Positions 1 to 8,817 are shown, counted from the stretch's first letter. The stretch is 11,562 bases of DNA from an uncultured Candidatus Altimarinota bacterium (GCA_937920005.1 CALETF010000186.1:1-11562), one strand, 5' to 3'. Translations and numbers: made by a program. Notes: generated from the sequence alone by a model not told the origin.

Positions 1-1
1 G

Positions 2-52
2 GAAATCGTCGCTCGAGCCTGCGAAAGTCACTACGTCAATCGTATATGATAG
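2..52 (+). CDS. 3' end of an upstream protein gene (partial)
   Basis: Reading from base 2 gives a short protein-like tail (E-I-V-A-R-A-C-E-S-H-Y-V-N-R-I), then TGA (Gly in this genome) and a TAG stop at 50-52. It overlaps the start of the methyltransferase gene at 46 by 7 nt, a common arrangement of co-transcribed genes. Too little is visible to name a family. The alternative is that the methyltransferase frame, which is also open to the left edge, starts further upstream. That frame reads as an Arg/Ser-rich string (RRSSLRKSLRQS), which looks less like a real protein, so I prefer an upstream gene ending here. Confidence is low because only 16 codons are seen. Confidence 0.4.
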
Positions 53-771
53 ATACTCCGAGACATGCTGTTCAACTTTTACAGAATAGAGATATAACCA
101 TACAAGGTGGAACAGAAACCATCAAACAGTGGTTTAGGGATTTTGATTATCAAAAATTTGCTCAGGAATTTGAACAAAAATATCCACGTGACTCGAGCAC
201 ATTTCGATTGACTGGATATCCATTTTTGCTCTATCTCATAGAAAAATTATTTGCTGAAAACATACACAATAAGACAATCCTAGAAGTTGGAGGATGAAGC
301 ATGTATGGACGAAACAATCTCGCTTACTTGCTCGATCGTGGAGCATTATCTCTCGGCATTGATGCACGCTATGGTGATATGTTGGAGGAAAAAGACAAAA
401 AATGGTGAAGTTTTACAAAATGAAAATGGCAAGATCTCGTCGAGGAATATGGAGAGGGTGTGTGGGATTGCATCTACACACATCGCATTGGGCCCTTAAA
501 TACTGGCCTAGAAGAAATCACTCATAGAGCCTTGAGACCTGGCGGATATTATATAGGCTTTAGAAAAATCTGATCTATTTCAGACAATCCTGTCCGTAGA
601 GATTCAAAAGTATTTAAAAATTATACAGACACATCTTTTACTCTTTCTTTTCCAGAAGAGGTATTTATGGAAGATGTTGGTTATGAAGTAACTCTACTAC
701 AAAAACCCAAGAATATTCATACGACTACCTCTACCGCCTCTTCAATGGTGGCTTCTATTTTATCGCATTAA
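46..771 (+). CDS. Class I SAM-dependent methyltransferase-like protein (TGA = Gly)
   Basis: Read with TGA as glycine this is one 241-residue protein ending in TAA. Standard-code reading would break it at 295, 406, 421 and 571. Residues 78-84 read ILEVGGG after a beta-strand-like stretch, a class I (Rossmann) methyltransferase motif I that would bind S-adenosylmethionine; the last Gly of that motif is a TGA codon. An acidic residue follows about 20 residues on (LGIDARYGD, motif II-like), and ALRPGGYYIG (residues 162-171) resembles the post-motif III segment. The target is not evident. The ATG at 46 overlaps the end of the preceding gene and has no Shine-Dalgarno sequence. The N-terminal 75 residues have no motif I recognise. 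Fold assignment is fairly sure; substrate is unknown. Confidence 0.7.
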
Positions 772-780
772 ATATATAAA

Positions 781-807
781 TTAGCACCTAAACACTTTTG
801 GTGCTAA
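781..807 (+). promoter_or_regulatory. CIRCE operator (HrcA-binding inverted repeat) upstream of dnaK
   Basis: The sequence is TTAGCACCT, nine bases, then TGGTGCTAA. This keeps the 9-9-9 geometry and the TTAGCAC/GTGCTAA core of the CIRCE element (consensus TTAGCACTC-N9-GAGTGCTAA) bound by the heat-shock repressor HrcA. The inner two bases of each arm differ from consensus but still pair in part. It sits 6 bp upstream of the predicted dnaK -35 box. This indicates HrcA control of dnaK; hrcA itself is not in the window. Confidence 0.8.
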
Positions 808-813
808 AAACAT

Positions 814-841
814 TTGCAATGGCAAAAAAGTTTGGTATACT
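814..841 (+). promoter_or_regulatory. Predicted sigma70-type promoter of dnaK
   Basis: TTGCAA at 814-819, a 16 bp spacer, and TATACT at 836-841. The same -35 hexamer occurs in front of the exported-protein operon and the tRNA. Transcription would begin near 848, which leaves a leader of about 29 nt ending in a pyrimidine run (CCCC then eight T) directly before the ATG. Confidence 0.65.
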
Positions 842-876
842 GAGGAGGTAAATTCAATTTTTAACCCCTTTTTTTT

Positions 877-2781
877 ATGTGAAAAATTATCGGTATTGAC
901 CTCGGTACAACCAATTCAGCTCTCGCTTTCATGGAAGGTGGAGAAGCAAAAATCATCCCCAATGCAGAAGGTAATCGTACGACTCCTTCGGTGGTCGCGA
1001 ACAAAAAAGGCGAGATCATCGTCGGTACTCCTGCGAAGCGTCAGGCTGTGACCAATCCAAAAGAAACAATCTTTTCTGCGAAACGTTTTATCGGTCGTAA
1101 AAAGAGTGAAGTCGAATCAGAAATCAAAAATGTGCCCTACGAAGTGACGGCTGGTACTGGAGGTGAATCACTCATTACCTTTAATGGTAAAAATGCTCGT
1201 CCAGAAGAGATCTCTGCCCACGTCCTCATGAAACTCAAAGAAGACGCTGAGAAATATCTCGGTGAAAAAGTCACAGAAGCAGTCATCACAGTTCCTGCCT
1301 ATTTCAATGACGATCAACGTCAGGCAACGATCAATGCTGGTAAAATTGCTGGCCTCGATGTAAAACGTATCGTCAATGAACCAACCGCAGCGGCTCTCGC
1401 CTACGGTCTCTCAAAAAAGAAAGATGAAAAAGTAGCCGTCTATGACTTTGGTGGTGGTACATTTGATATCTCTATTCTCGAAATCGGAAGTGAAGGAACA
1501 TTTGAAGTGCTCGCAACCAATGGTGACACACATCTCGGTGGTGACGACTTCGATCAGAGAATATTTGAATATGTCATCGCAGAATTTCAAAAAGATCAGG
1601 GTATCGATCTCAAAAAAGATCCGATGGCCGTCCAGAGAATCCGTGATGAAGCAGAAAAAGCAAAAAAAGAACTCTCATCTGCAACTGAGACAGAAATCAA
1701 TCTCCCCTATATCACCATGGATGACAGTGGACCAAAAAATCTCCTCGTGAAAATCACTCGTGCGAAATTCGAAGAGCTCATCGCTGACCTCGTAGAGCGC
1801 TCTATTGAGCCATGTCGAAAAGTCCTCTCTGATGCTGGTCTCCAAGCGAATCAGATTGACGAAGTCATCCTCGTTGGTGGTTCAACTCGTGTCCCTATGG
1901 TCCTCGCAAAAGTAGAACAATTCTTCGGTAAAAAACCAAATGCTTCTGTGAATCCTGATGAAGCTGTCGCTATCGGTGCTGCAGTCCAAGCGGGTATCAT
2001 CGCTGGTGATGTCCGTGATGTCCTCCTCCTCGATGTCACTCCACTCTCTCTCGGTATCGAGACACTCGGTGGTGTCATGACTCGTATGATTGAGAGAAAT
2101 ACCACTATTCCGTCAAGCAAATCTCAGGTCTATTCAACCGCTCAAGACAATCAGCCAAGCGTCGAAATCCATGTCCTCCAGGGTGAACGTGAGATGGCAG
2201 CAGACAATAAATCGCTCGGTCGATTTATCCTCGAAGGTATCGTTCCTGCGCCTCGTGGAGTCCCACAGATTGAAGTCACATTTGATATCAATGCCTCTGG
2301 TATCCTCTCTGTCTCTGCGAAGGATAAAGGTACTGGTAAAGAACAGAAAATCACTATTCAAAATAGCGGTGGTATGAGCAAAGAAGAAGTCGAAAATCTC
2401 GTCAAAGAAGCAGAAGCAAATCGTCACAAGGATAAGGAAAAGAAAGATCTCGTCGAAGCTCGCAATATGGCCGACTCTCACATCCACCAGGGTGAAAAAC
2501 TCCTCAAGGAAAATGCTGACAAAGTGAAAGAAGAAGACAAAAAACTCGTCGAAGAAAAAATCGAAGCGATGAAAAAAGTCCTCGAAAATCCAGAAGCGAC
2601 AAAAGCTCAAATCGAAGAAGCTGCCAATCCTCTCAATGAAGCACTCATGAAGGTCGGACAAGCTATCTACGCTGCTGGTGGCACACCATCAGATGACGGC
2701 GTAAAAGTAAAAGAAAACGTCAATGAAAATCCCTCTGAACCGACTGTGGAAGCAGAAGTAGAAGATGAAGAAAAGAAATAG
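877..2781 (+). CDS. dnaK: Molecular chaperone DnaK (Hsp70), UGA at codon 2
   Basis: This is a 634-residue Hsp70, normal length for bacterial DnaK. It binds and folds unfolded polypeptides in the cytoplasm through ATP cycles with DnaJ and GrpE. The start ATG is followed at once by TGA, so the N-terminus reads M-G-K-I-I-G-I-D-L-G-T-T-N-S, the canonical phosphate-1 loop; starting at the next ATG (931) would delete it. Other hallmarks: AVITVPAYFND, NEPTAAALAYG, DFGGGTFDIS, LVGGSTRVP, the linker DVLLLDVTPLSLGIET, the beta-sandwich substrate domain, and a Lys/Glu-rich helical lid ending in an acidic tail (EVEDEEKK). It stands alone, without grpE or dnaJ, behind a CIRCE operator and before a strong terminator. 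The codon-2 UGA is its only one. An AGGAGG lies at 843-848, 28 nt from the start, too far to act as a normal ribosome-binding site. Confidence 0.98.
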
Positions 2782-2795
2782 TTTTCACACGAATT

Positions 2796-2826
2796 AAAAA
2801 AGCCCCTCGAAAGAGGGGTTTTTAAT
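2796..2826 (+). terminator. Rho-independent terminator of dnaK
   Basis: CCCCTC (2803-2808), a GAAA loop (2809-2812) and GAGGGG (2813-2818) form a 6 bp GC-rich stem, extended by a run of A pairing with a run of T. The T-run starts at 2819. It lies 15 nt after the dnaK stop. Confidence 0.9.
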
Positions 2827-2829
2827 TTG

Positions 2830-2858
2830 TTGCAACAGTCTTAAATATATAGTAAAAT
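2830..2858 (+). promoter_or_regulatory. Predicted promoter of the exported-protein operon
   Basis: TTGCAA at 2830-2835, a 17 bp spacer, and TAAAAT at 2853-2858. The first A of the start codon (2866) is 8 nt after the -10 box, so the mRNA is predicted to be leaderless. There is no Shine-Dalgarno sequence before this ATG, which fits. Confidence 0.6.
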
Positions 2859-2865
2859 AGCTCAT

Positions 2866-4629
2866 ATGGCTCGGAAGATTACTCTTTTTTTTCTTTCTGT
2901 AACAATATTATTGAGCACAATATGGTACTCTTCTTTTGATGCAGATAGTTCTCTTTTATGATTATGATCATCAGTACTGACGGCTGAAGACGTGTCATGT
3001 GGTGACGTACCAGCGAAAATACAGGAAGTCACGATAGAGAAGAACGTTATCAATACACAATTAGAACGAATACGAACAGAGCTCCGATCTCTCAGTGGCA
3101 AAAAATCAGAATTGGATATCTCTCAGAAACAAATAGAAGCAGAAAAATCACGACTTACCGACTTTGAAAATGACTTTTTCAAAGAAACACAATTTGAAAA
3201 TGCTGATGAATTACGTACATCTATTCAAAAAATAGCACTCAATATTGTTGATTTGAAAGAAAAAGTAGCACATAGCACAAACTTCATAAGAAATCGTATC
3301 TTGAATAGAAAAATACGAATTTTGGAAAATCGACAGGAAAAAAACTCAGTACTCCTCTCAAAGTACACAAGTGCCTTGAACACAGAAAATGCAAGAATAG
3401 AGAATAAACAGGATGAAAATAGTACTGAAACAAAAAATCTCATACAGCAAATAGCTCAAAAAGAAAACTCAAGAAAAAACTATGAAGATGCACTTCAACA
3501 ATTAGAAAATTCTCAGACTCAGTTAAACACGAAAAATATTACTTGTTCACAAGAAATAATGCAAAATACTCAAACAATACAAAATTCATCAGAAACTCAA
3601 AATACTGACTCCGCTCAGACAGGTTCATCAAATACAGGAGCCAATAATCAAACACATGTTCAAGAAACTGTAGTAACCGCACAAACAGAAACTATCACAT
3701 CACAAACAACAAACAGCTCTTCAACTGTAACAATTTCTGAAGACAATAATACAATATGATCTGCTGGGGCACAACACACCTCAGGCACAGCAACCACAAC
3801 GAACACTTCTACGACTACAAATAATTCTACAAGTAGCACCACATCTCAAGAAACAAATACGCTCGCATCATGACAAAAAGAGACTAGTGCGAATTCATCC
3901 ACGCAGGCAGATTCAAGCACATCAGTGACACAAGTGAGTCAAAATACGAATATGGCAAATGCTGGGGACAACTTGGCACAATCATCAAATACAAATAATA
4001 ACACTCTTGAGATACCTTGAATACTGCCAATAATACAACCACTCTATACAGTTCGAGCCCCTTTCTACGATGTTAATGATTCTGATATCATAAATGTAAA
4101 ACAGGGTGATGTATGCTGGTTTTCATTCAGAAACATTCAAAACCAACCAAAAGACCACAAACCTTTTCAGTGATTATCTTTGTGGCTTACCAGGACCGAT
4201 AATAGCCCAAAAATGTTTGATGAAATTCATTTTTATGTCAATAAAAAACCTCAAACATTTTTCGACTCACCAGATGGTATTGCAATTTATGTAGGTCCAG
4301 AAGTAATGTCTGAAAAATACACACCAAATTATCTTCGAAGAAATAATTTAGGCACATTGGATGCTCATTATTGGATGTTCAGTAGCTCTATGCTCAATAA
4401 GGTTGGGTATACGAAATCTTCAAAAATGGATTGATACTATTGATGCGAATTATTTGGATGTCCTGAATTCTCAGCAATTCCCTCTCTAAATCACTTATAT
4501 TTTTCTTACTCCGCAAATGGAGAGGGAGAGAGACCTCTACAAATTAATTGATTTTATTTCAGAGAACCAATGAATTTTCTTGTTTTTCATGGCTGTTCGC
4601 CAAAAAATAGCCCTATACCAAAACTTTAA
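2866..4629 (+). CDS. Exported coiled-coil protein with Ser/Thr/Asn-rich linker and CWF/FHGC C-terminal domain
   Basis: One 587-residue protein when TGA is glycine; nine TGA codons (2959, 2965, 3757, 3871, 4018, 4171, 4432, 4441, 4549) would otherwise cut it up. Residues 1-20 are a signal-peptide-like segment (M-A-R-K, then a hydrophobic stretch). Residues about 50-225 are rich in Lys, Glu, Gln, Leu and Ile and look like a long coiled coil, bracketed by C45 and C227. Residues about 228-385 are a low-complexity Thr/Ser/Asn/Gln linker, of the kind found in cell-surface or glycosylated stalks. Residues about 386-587 form a globular domain with CWF at 417-419 and FHGC at 574-577, then a Pro-rich end. 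The next gene has the same C-terminal signatures. I do not recognise the family. Predicted location is the cell surface or outside. It heads a three-gene operon (gaps 3 and 5 nt). Confidence 0.88.
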
Positions 4630-4632
4630 TTT

Positions 4633-5718
4633 ATGAAAAAAAAATATTTACTACTGTTTATACTGTCTATACTTCTAATTATTGTGTATATTTTTAGAGA
4701 AAATTTTGCATTCGAGGGTCTTAGATCTTCCTCAGTTTCTCAAAATAGTACAATATGGAATGAAACAGTCTCGCCCTATCCTTCTTTTACATGTACCAAT
4801 AACATTTTACGAGAAAAAAGATATGAATACCGTGTTGCTTTATGACAACTCCAAAATGCAAAAAAATATATAGAAAATCAGAATTGTAATAAATTAATCG
4901 AATCCCTGCCACCACAGATGCTTGCCTGTGCCAAAAGGAAGGGCTCTGAATCAGAAGTACATTTCCAAGAAGATCGTGATAATTTTTATAAAAATAATAA
5001 ATGTCGCACAATAAACGATCCTCTACCATCTGAAGTGCTTATTTGTGCCCACATGAAAGAGTACTTAACAATAAAAGAGGACTTTACGAAAAATTATGAT
5101 GATTGCCGTCTCAAACTCTATAATACAGGTGAGCTTCAGGAAATAAATGAGGTTGATAAGATTATGAATATACCTTTCGAAGAACCAAAAATGGAGTTCA
5201 TAACGACAGATACTGATAAAAGTGGTACTACGGAAATTGAGGACTATAAGGATCCTGATTTTTCTGAACCATCAAAAGACCCTGCCATCACTAATATAGA
5301 ATGACAAAAAATATGCTGGTTTGAAGTCTGAAAGTGGGGCACATCTGATAAGATAGTACCTGTAGGATTCTATGACATCATTAAGATGCAAACTGGAGCT
5401 AACCTTGGATGATATTATGAGAACAAGGGTCTAATATATATGGATCAAATCCTCTGATTCCAGGATAAGGAACAAGCCAAAAAGATGAATCCTCAAGAAA
5501 CTTATGTATATATGAGGACTGGATTATACCCGTGGAATTCATCGAAAGATGGGGAAGTTTTGCACGATATACCTAAACCTTCTCTCTATTTTGCCCTCAA
5601 AACGTATGCTCCAGGGTATCGTAAGTGGAAAATCGTAAGAGAACCGAATGGCTCCCGGAACATGGAAATCATATTTCATTGATGTTACGGATTTGGGCAT
5701 CCTGTTCCTAATTTTTAA
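4633..5718 (+). CDS. Exported or membrane-anchored Cys-patterned protein with CWF/FHGC C-terminal domain
   Basis: A 361-residue protein with TGA as Gly (six: 4843, 5302, 5329, 5410, 5455, 5680). It starts 3 nt after the previous stop. Residues 1-21 are M-K-K-K followed by a hydrophobic run, acting as a signal peptide or N-terminal anchor. The middle carries regularly spaced cysteines, C54-x30-C85-x13-C99-x24-C124-x13-C138-x19-C158, in helical charged sequence. MLAC, then a long helix ending in C124, is repeated as VLIC and a helix ending YDDC, which suggests an internally duplicated helical hairpin held by disulfides. An acidic linker (about 170-225) leads to a C-terminal domain with ICWF (227-230) and FHGC (348-351), matching the end of the preceding protein. 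The Gly of its FHGC is TGA, while the neighbour uses GGC. No known family is recognised. Confidence 0.88.
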
Positions 5719-5723
5719 AATGT

Positions 5724-7361
5724 ATGTCTAAAATAAAATATATATTCAGCATATCTTTTTTCTTATTCATTGGTGCATATAGTGATACTTCTAGTGTATT
5801 ATTGTGTAACCAGGATAGGTGAGAACTCGAAAAAAATTATAGAAAAACAGAATCTGAATTATCTACCGTTGATATTTCTTTTGCAGAAAATAAATGCTCT
5901 GGTAACAATTCTACGAGCATGATCTGCAAAATAATATCTGAAGAAAAGAAGAAAAAAACAGATTTATTTAAGCAATACTCTGGCTGTCGCAATGAAAAAT
6001 ATACCATTTCTGGTATAAAAAATACTGGTTTCATGCCGAGTTTTTACTATCAAAATTTAACTGGTTTATTTGGTAAGCGGTATACTACTTTTGGATTCCG
6101 TGAAGGTTGGCAAGATTTTTTTATAGGAGGTGTTCGTGGTGTCAAGGCACTAGGCGTATCGCGTGACAGTGGTTTTTATATAGCCCTCAAATCACACAAT
6201 CAACTTGATAGTGAAACATTTATGCCATCTGCACTATATAAAATTCATAAATATACCCCCGACGGATTGTACTATACAATTGCAAACGATGATAACTTTC
6301 AATTTTTATCAAAACAAAAATCTGAATACAAGGATATAAAAGATATCCTGCAGGTACAAGAATACGCCAACGGTCATTTATATGTACTATACCAAAATAA
6401 ACAAGATGAAATAAGGCTTATGCGATTAGATCTTTTTGGTAAGAGAGACACAGCATGGGGAGATATCAAAATAGCCGATAAAGGCGAATTGAGAGATGCG
6501 CTCTTTCTCGGTGAAGAATATATCCTAGTCCAAAAAGAAATATTTAGCGCTTTGTCAACGACTTTAATAGGCTTATCAGGCAAGTCAGATAAAAAAGCTT
6601 TGCTCTGGCCTACTCCGATGCAAAGTAGGTCTATACTCTGACAACAGCCAAATGGGTATATTTTGTACCCTATTGGGAATGGCCTTGCTCGTGTTTCGGC
6701 TGATGGGTTAGCGGATAAGAGTTTTAAAAACCCCACCTTTACTTATAAAAACGATAATACATGTGGATCACAAATCAAGTATCTCATACTACCTGACGGA
6801 AAAATATTTGTCTATGGTAACTTCTCAAGCATCAATGATATAGCCAGAAACTGTACTGCGCTCCTGTCACCATCATGAGAGGTTATGGAAAGTTTCATTA
6901 GCCCGAAATTCGACAATGCTTGGACTGCTATGATTGCCAATTTTGATCCTCAATCAAATATTGTCATCAAATTCCAGGGTCAACTTCGACCTGTTAGGAT
7001 ATATCAGGATGGCAGACTGGATACAGAATCTTTTAAAGACATAGAGATAAATGAAGCAGCAAGTGGTGTCCCACAGAAGCTACTTATTAATGGATTTTGA
7101 GATGTATTTTTAAATGATGAGAGAGCTTGGGCAGGTCCATTATTCTGGTTTGTAACATCTGACAACATCGACCAATATAAATCAGCGACTCAAGACAAAA
7201 TTGTATGACAGACAGCAAGCGTTCAAAATATTCAACAAGTAAATAATATTTGATGAAATACAGCTAATAATTTACCATTTACGGTTCTAAGCACTTTTGA
7301 ATATGGTGGAGAAAAATATGTCATCAGCACAGAGCATATTATTTATAAGATCAGCCAATAG
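5724..7361 (+). CDS. Exported protein: Cys-patterned N-terminal region plus Delta-60/DUF5122-like beta-propeller
   Basis: A 545-residue protein with TGA as Gly (seven: 5820, 6639, 6876, 7098, 7206, 7251, 7254), ending in TAG, 5 nt after the previous gene. Residues 1-20 form a signal peptide (M-S-K-I-K then hydrophobic). Then C28-x29-C58-x9-C68-x19-C88 in helical sequence resembles the cysteine ladder of the preceding protein. From about residue 105 on, repeats of the form DG-x-x-D-x-SF, then 15-25 residues, then DGKIFVYGNF recur (ADGLADKSF, SPSGEVMESF, QDGRLDTESF; more degenerate LFGKRYTTF and LFGKRDTAW). These fit Delta-60 (DUF5122) beta-propeller blades, typical of large secreted proteins. 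A propeller suggests binding to proteins or glycans rather than catalysis, which is inference. The final residues are a blade-like strand pair (KYVISTEHIIYKI). Confidence 0.87.
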
Positions 7362-7382
7362 TATACTTTTTTGGCACGGATA

Positions 7383-7847
7383 TTAAAGTCTAGTCCACTG
7401 ACTCACATCCTCCCCTTTCTGTATCATGTCTCGTATTTTTGTTCCTGAAATATCGATATCATATGCGCCAATCCAATCTGTCTGTATTTCGTGACGTTCA
7501 CAAATTCCTCTCACCCAATCGTTACCTGTAAACAATCTACAATGTTCAATGTTCAATCTACAATTATGGAAGAGTAGTTTTAGATTTTCGCACCATATAT
7601 CATCATCAGGGGTATCAGCAAGTGAAGCAACATCTATCTTTTCTTGGAGTTCGAGTGGGATACTTGCGCGGATAATTTCTTCCCGTTCTTGGACGTTCCA
7701 TGGGTTTTCATCTGTGCCAGATTTATCTGCTGAACCGATGATAAGGAGCAGTCTCTCAAAGTCTTGCTGAAAAATCCGATCCACAATACTCATATGACCA
7801 ATATGAAATGGTTGAAATCGTCACAGGAATACGGCTGTTTTTGTCAT
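7383..7847 (-). CDS. NMN adenylyltransferase-like nucleotidylyltransferase (NadM type)
   Basis: A 154-residue protein that makes NAD from nicotinamide mononucleotide and ATP, or a close relative within the nucleotidylyltransferase superfamily. Residues 9-18 are GRFQPFHIGH, the ATP-binding (H/T)xGH signature with the GRFQP start typical of NadM/NadR enzymes; G9 is TGA, so a standard-code start at 7793 would remove the active site. IIGSADKSGTDENPW (36-50) and ISGTKIRDMI (133-142) are further NMNAT motifs, the latter like the ISGTxIR phosphate-binding loop. It is the last gene of the trpS operon and begins 1 nt after the preceding stop. A 21-nt duplication (CAATCTACAAT at 7533 and 7554) gives NCRL-NIE-HCRL in a surface region. 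Substrate could be another mononucleotide; NMN is the best reading. Confidence 0.85.
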
Positions 7848-7848
7848 G

Positions 7849-8814
7849 TTACAACGTAAATAATACTACTTCTGGGTCGGCATTCATGCGGAAATCAAAT
7901 CCAGGGCTATTGCCCATACCCGTCGAGACATACATTTTCCAGCTTCCAGTATTTTCATATTTCCCTTCTGGCCAATACCATCCCTTGTAGCGTCCAAAGG
8001 ACGTTTTACAGACTCAGAGTCCGAGCTTACGAAGCCATGGAATATCAAACATCGCCCCGTGTGTGTGCCCTGCGAGAAAGAGTGTCGGAGTCGTGATAGA
8101 TTGCTTGGTCGCCTTCAGACGATTGAGGAGAAATTCGAGACCATCAGGACTGTGCAAGAGCACGATATTCATGTCGTTATGAGTATGGTTGAGCATATAG
8201 ATATACTGATCCATGGTCATATCACGCTCCTTTCGTGGCATCTTATGCAGGTGATGTGTGAGCGTATGTATGCCATGAATACAGATACTTTTTTCGTGAA
8301 AAAATACTCGCTTCGCATGGCGTGATTCGGTCATAAAATGCACGTTCATCTTTTCTTCGAGCCAACGGCGAGCATAGACGAATTCTGGATTTTCTTCGTC
8401 ATGATTTCCGACCACAGCAAAATGTTTGAAGTTGTCTAAGTGGGCAAAAAGTTTCTGTGCTACGTTCACAAAGTTTTCAAAAGAGAGGTGCTTCGGATGA
8501 CCATCAGAAGACATAAAATCCCCTCCGTGAAGCACGATGGTATTTTCTTTTTTTGCACTCGCGAGGAGCATCTGAATACCATGTGACGTCTGTGCAGCTA
8601 TGGTATCAATGCTCCCGCCTATGTGCGGATCAGTGAGAAACAAAAACGAGAGCCCCTCAAATCCATGAAGTCCGAAAAACTTCACTGGTTCACGACGAAA
8701 ATGAATATGTGATGCGCGATGTTTCGCATGCTTGCCGAGACCTGGAACCAGGGCAAAAATACTCATCGTCGCGAGGAGGGTTTTGACTTTGAGAGTTCGA
8801 AAAAATCGAGTCAT
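7849..8814 (-). CDS. Membrane-anchored metallophosphoesterase (YaeI/YkuE-like)
   Basis: A 321-residue calcineurin-like phosphoesterase. All metal-binding motifs are present: TDPH (D62, H64), GGD (D99), GNHDE (N137, H138), H221 in LLHSPD, and GHTHG (249-253). Residues about 8-27 form an N-terminal hydrophobic segment after basic residues, so the catalytic domain is probably at or outside the membrane. TGA codon 267 reads Gly, and the family's usual C-terminus follows (tryptophan/tyrosine-rich turn, MYVSTGMGNSPGFDFR, PEVVLFTL), which supports the recoding. Relatives (YkuE, YaeI) hydrolyse phospholipid-type or other phosphodiesters; the substrate cannot be told here. It sits 3 nt after trpS and 1 nt before the NMN adenylyltransferase, so the three are co-transcribed. 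No Shine-Dalgarno sequence precedes its ATG. Confidence 0.9.
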
Positions 8815-8817
8815 ATT

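Noticed and set aside
781..807. Terminator of the methyltransferase gene
   Set aside because: No T-run follows the stem; the arms match the CIRCE core TTAGCAC/GTGCTAA with exact 9-9-9 spacing, and it stands before dnaK.
2134..2661. 175-codon minus-strand reading frame opposite dnaK
   Set aside because: Phe/Asp-rich translation without motifs, a mirror of the Lys/Glu-rich DnaK C-terminal codons; antisense shadow.
3700..3960. DNA-level tandem repeat array or CRISPR in the Thr/Ser/Asn-rich segment
   Set aside because: The repetition is amino acid bias only; there is no fixed repeat unit or spacer pattern in the DNA.
46..7361. Many short broken reading frames, as if the region were full of pseudogenes
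   Set aside because: Every break is a TGA in the same frame at a glycine-compatible position, with no frameshifts; TGA = Gly restores full-length proteins with coherent domains.
7362..7382. Terminator between the converging operons
   Set aside because: Only a short T-run and the octamer AGTATACT are present; no stem of useful length is visible in the 21 nt gap.
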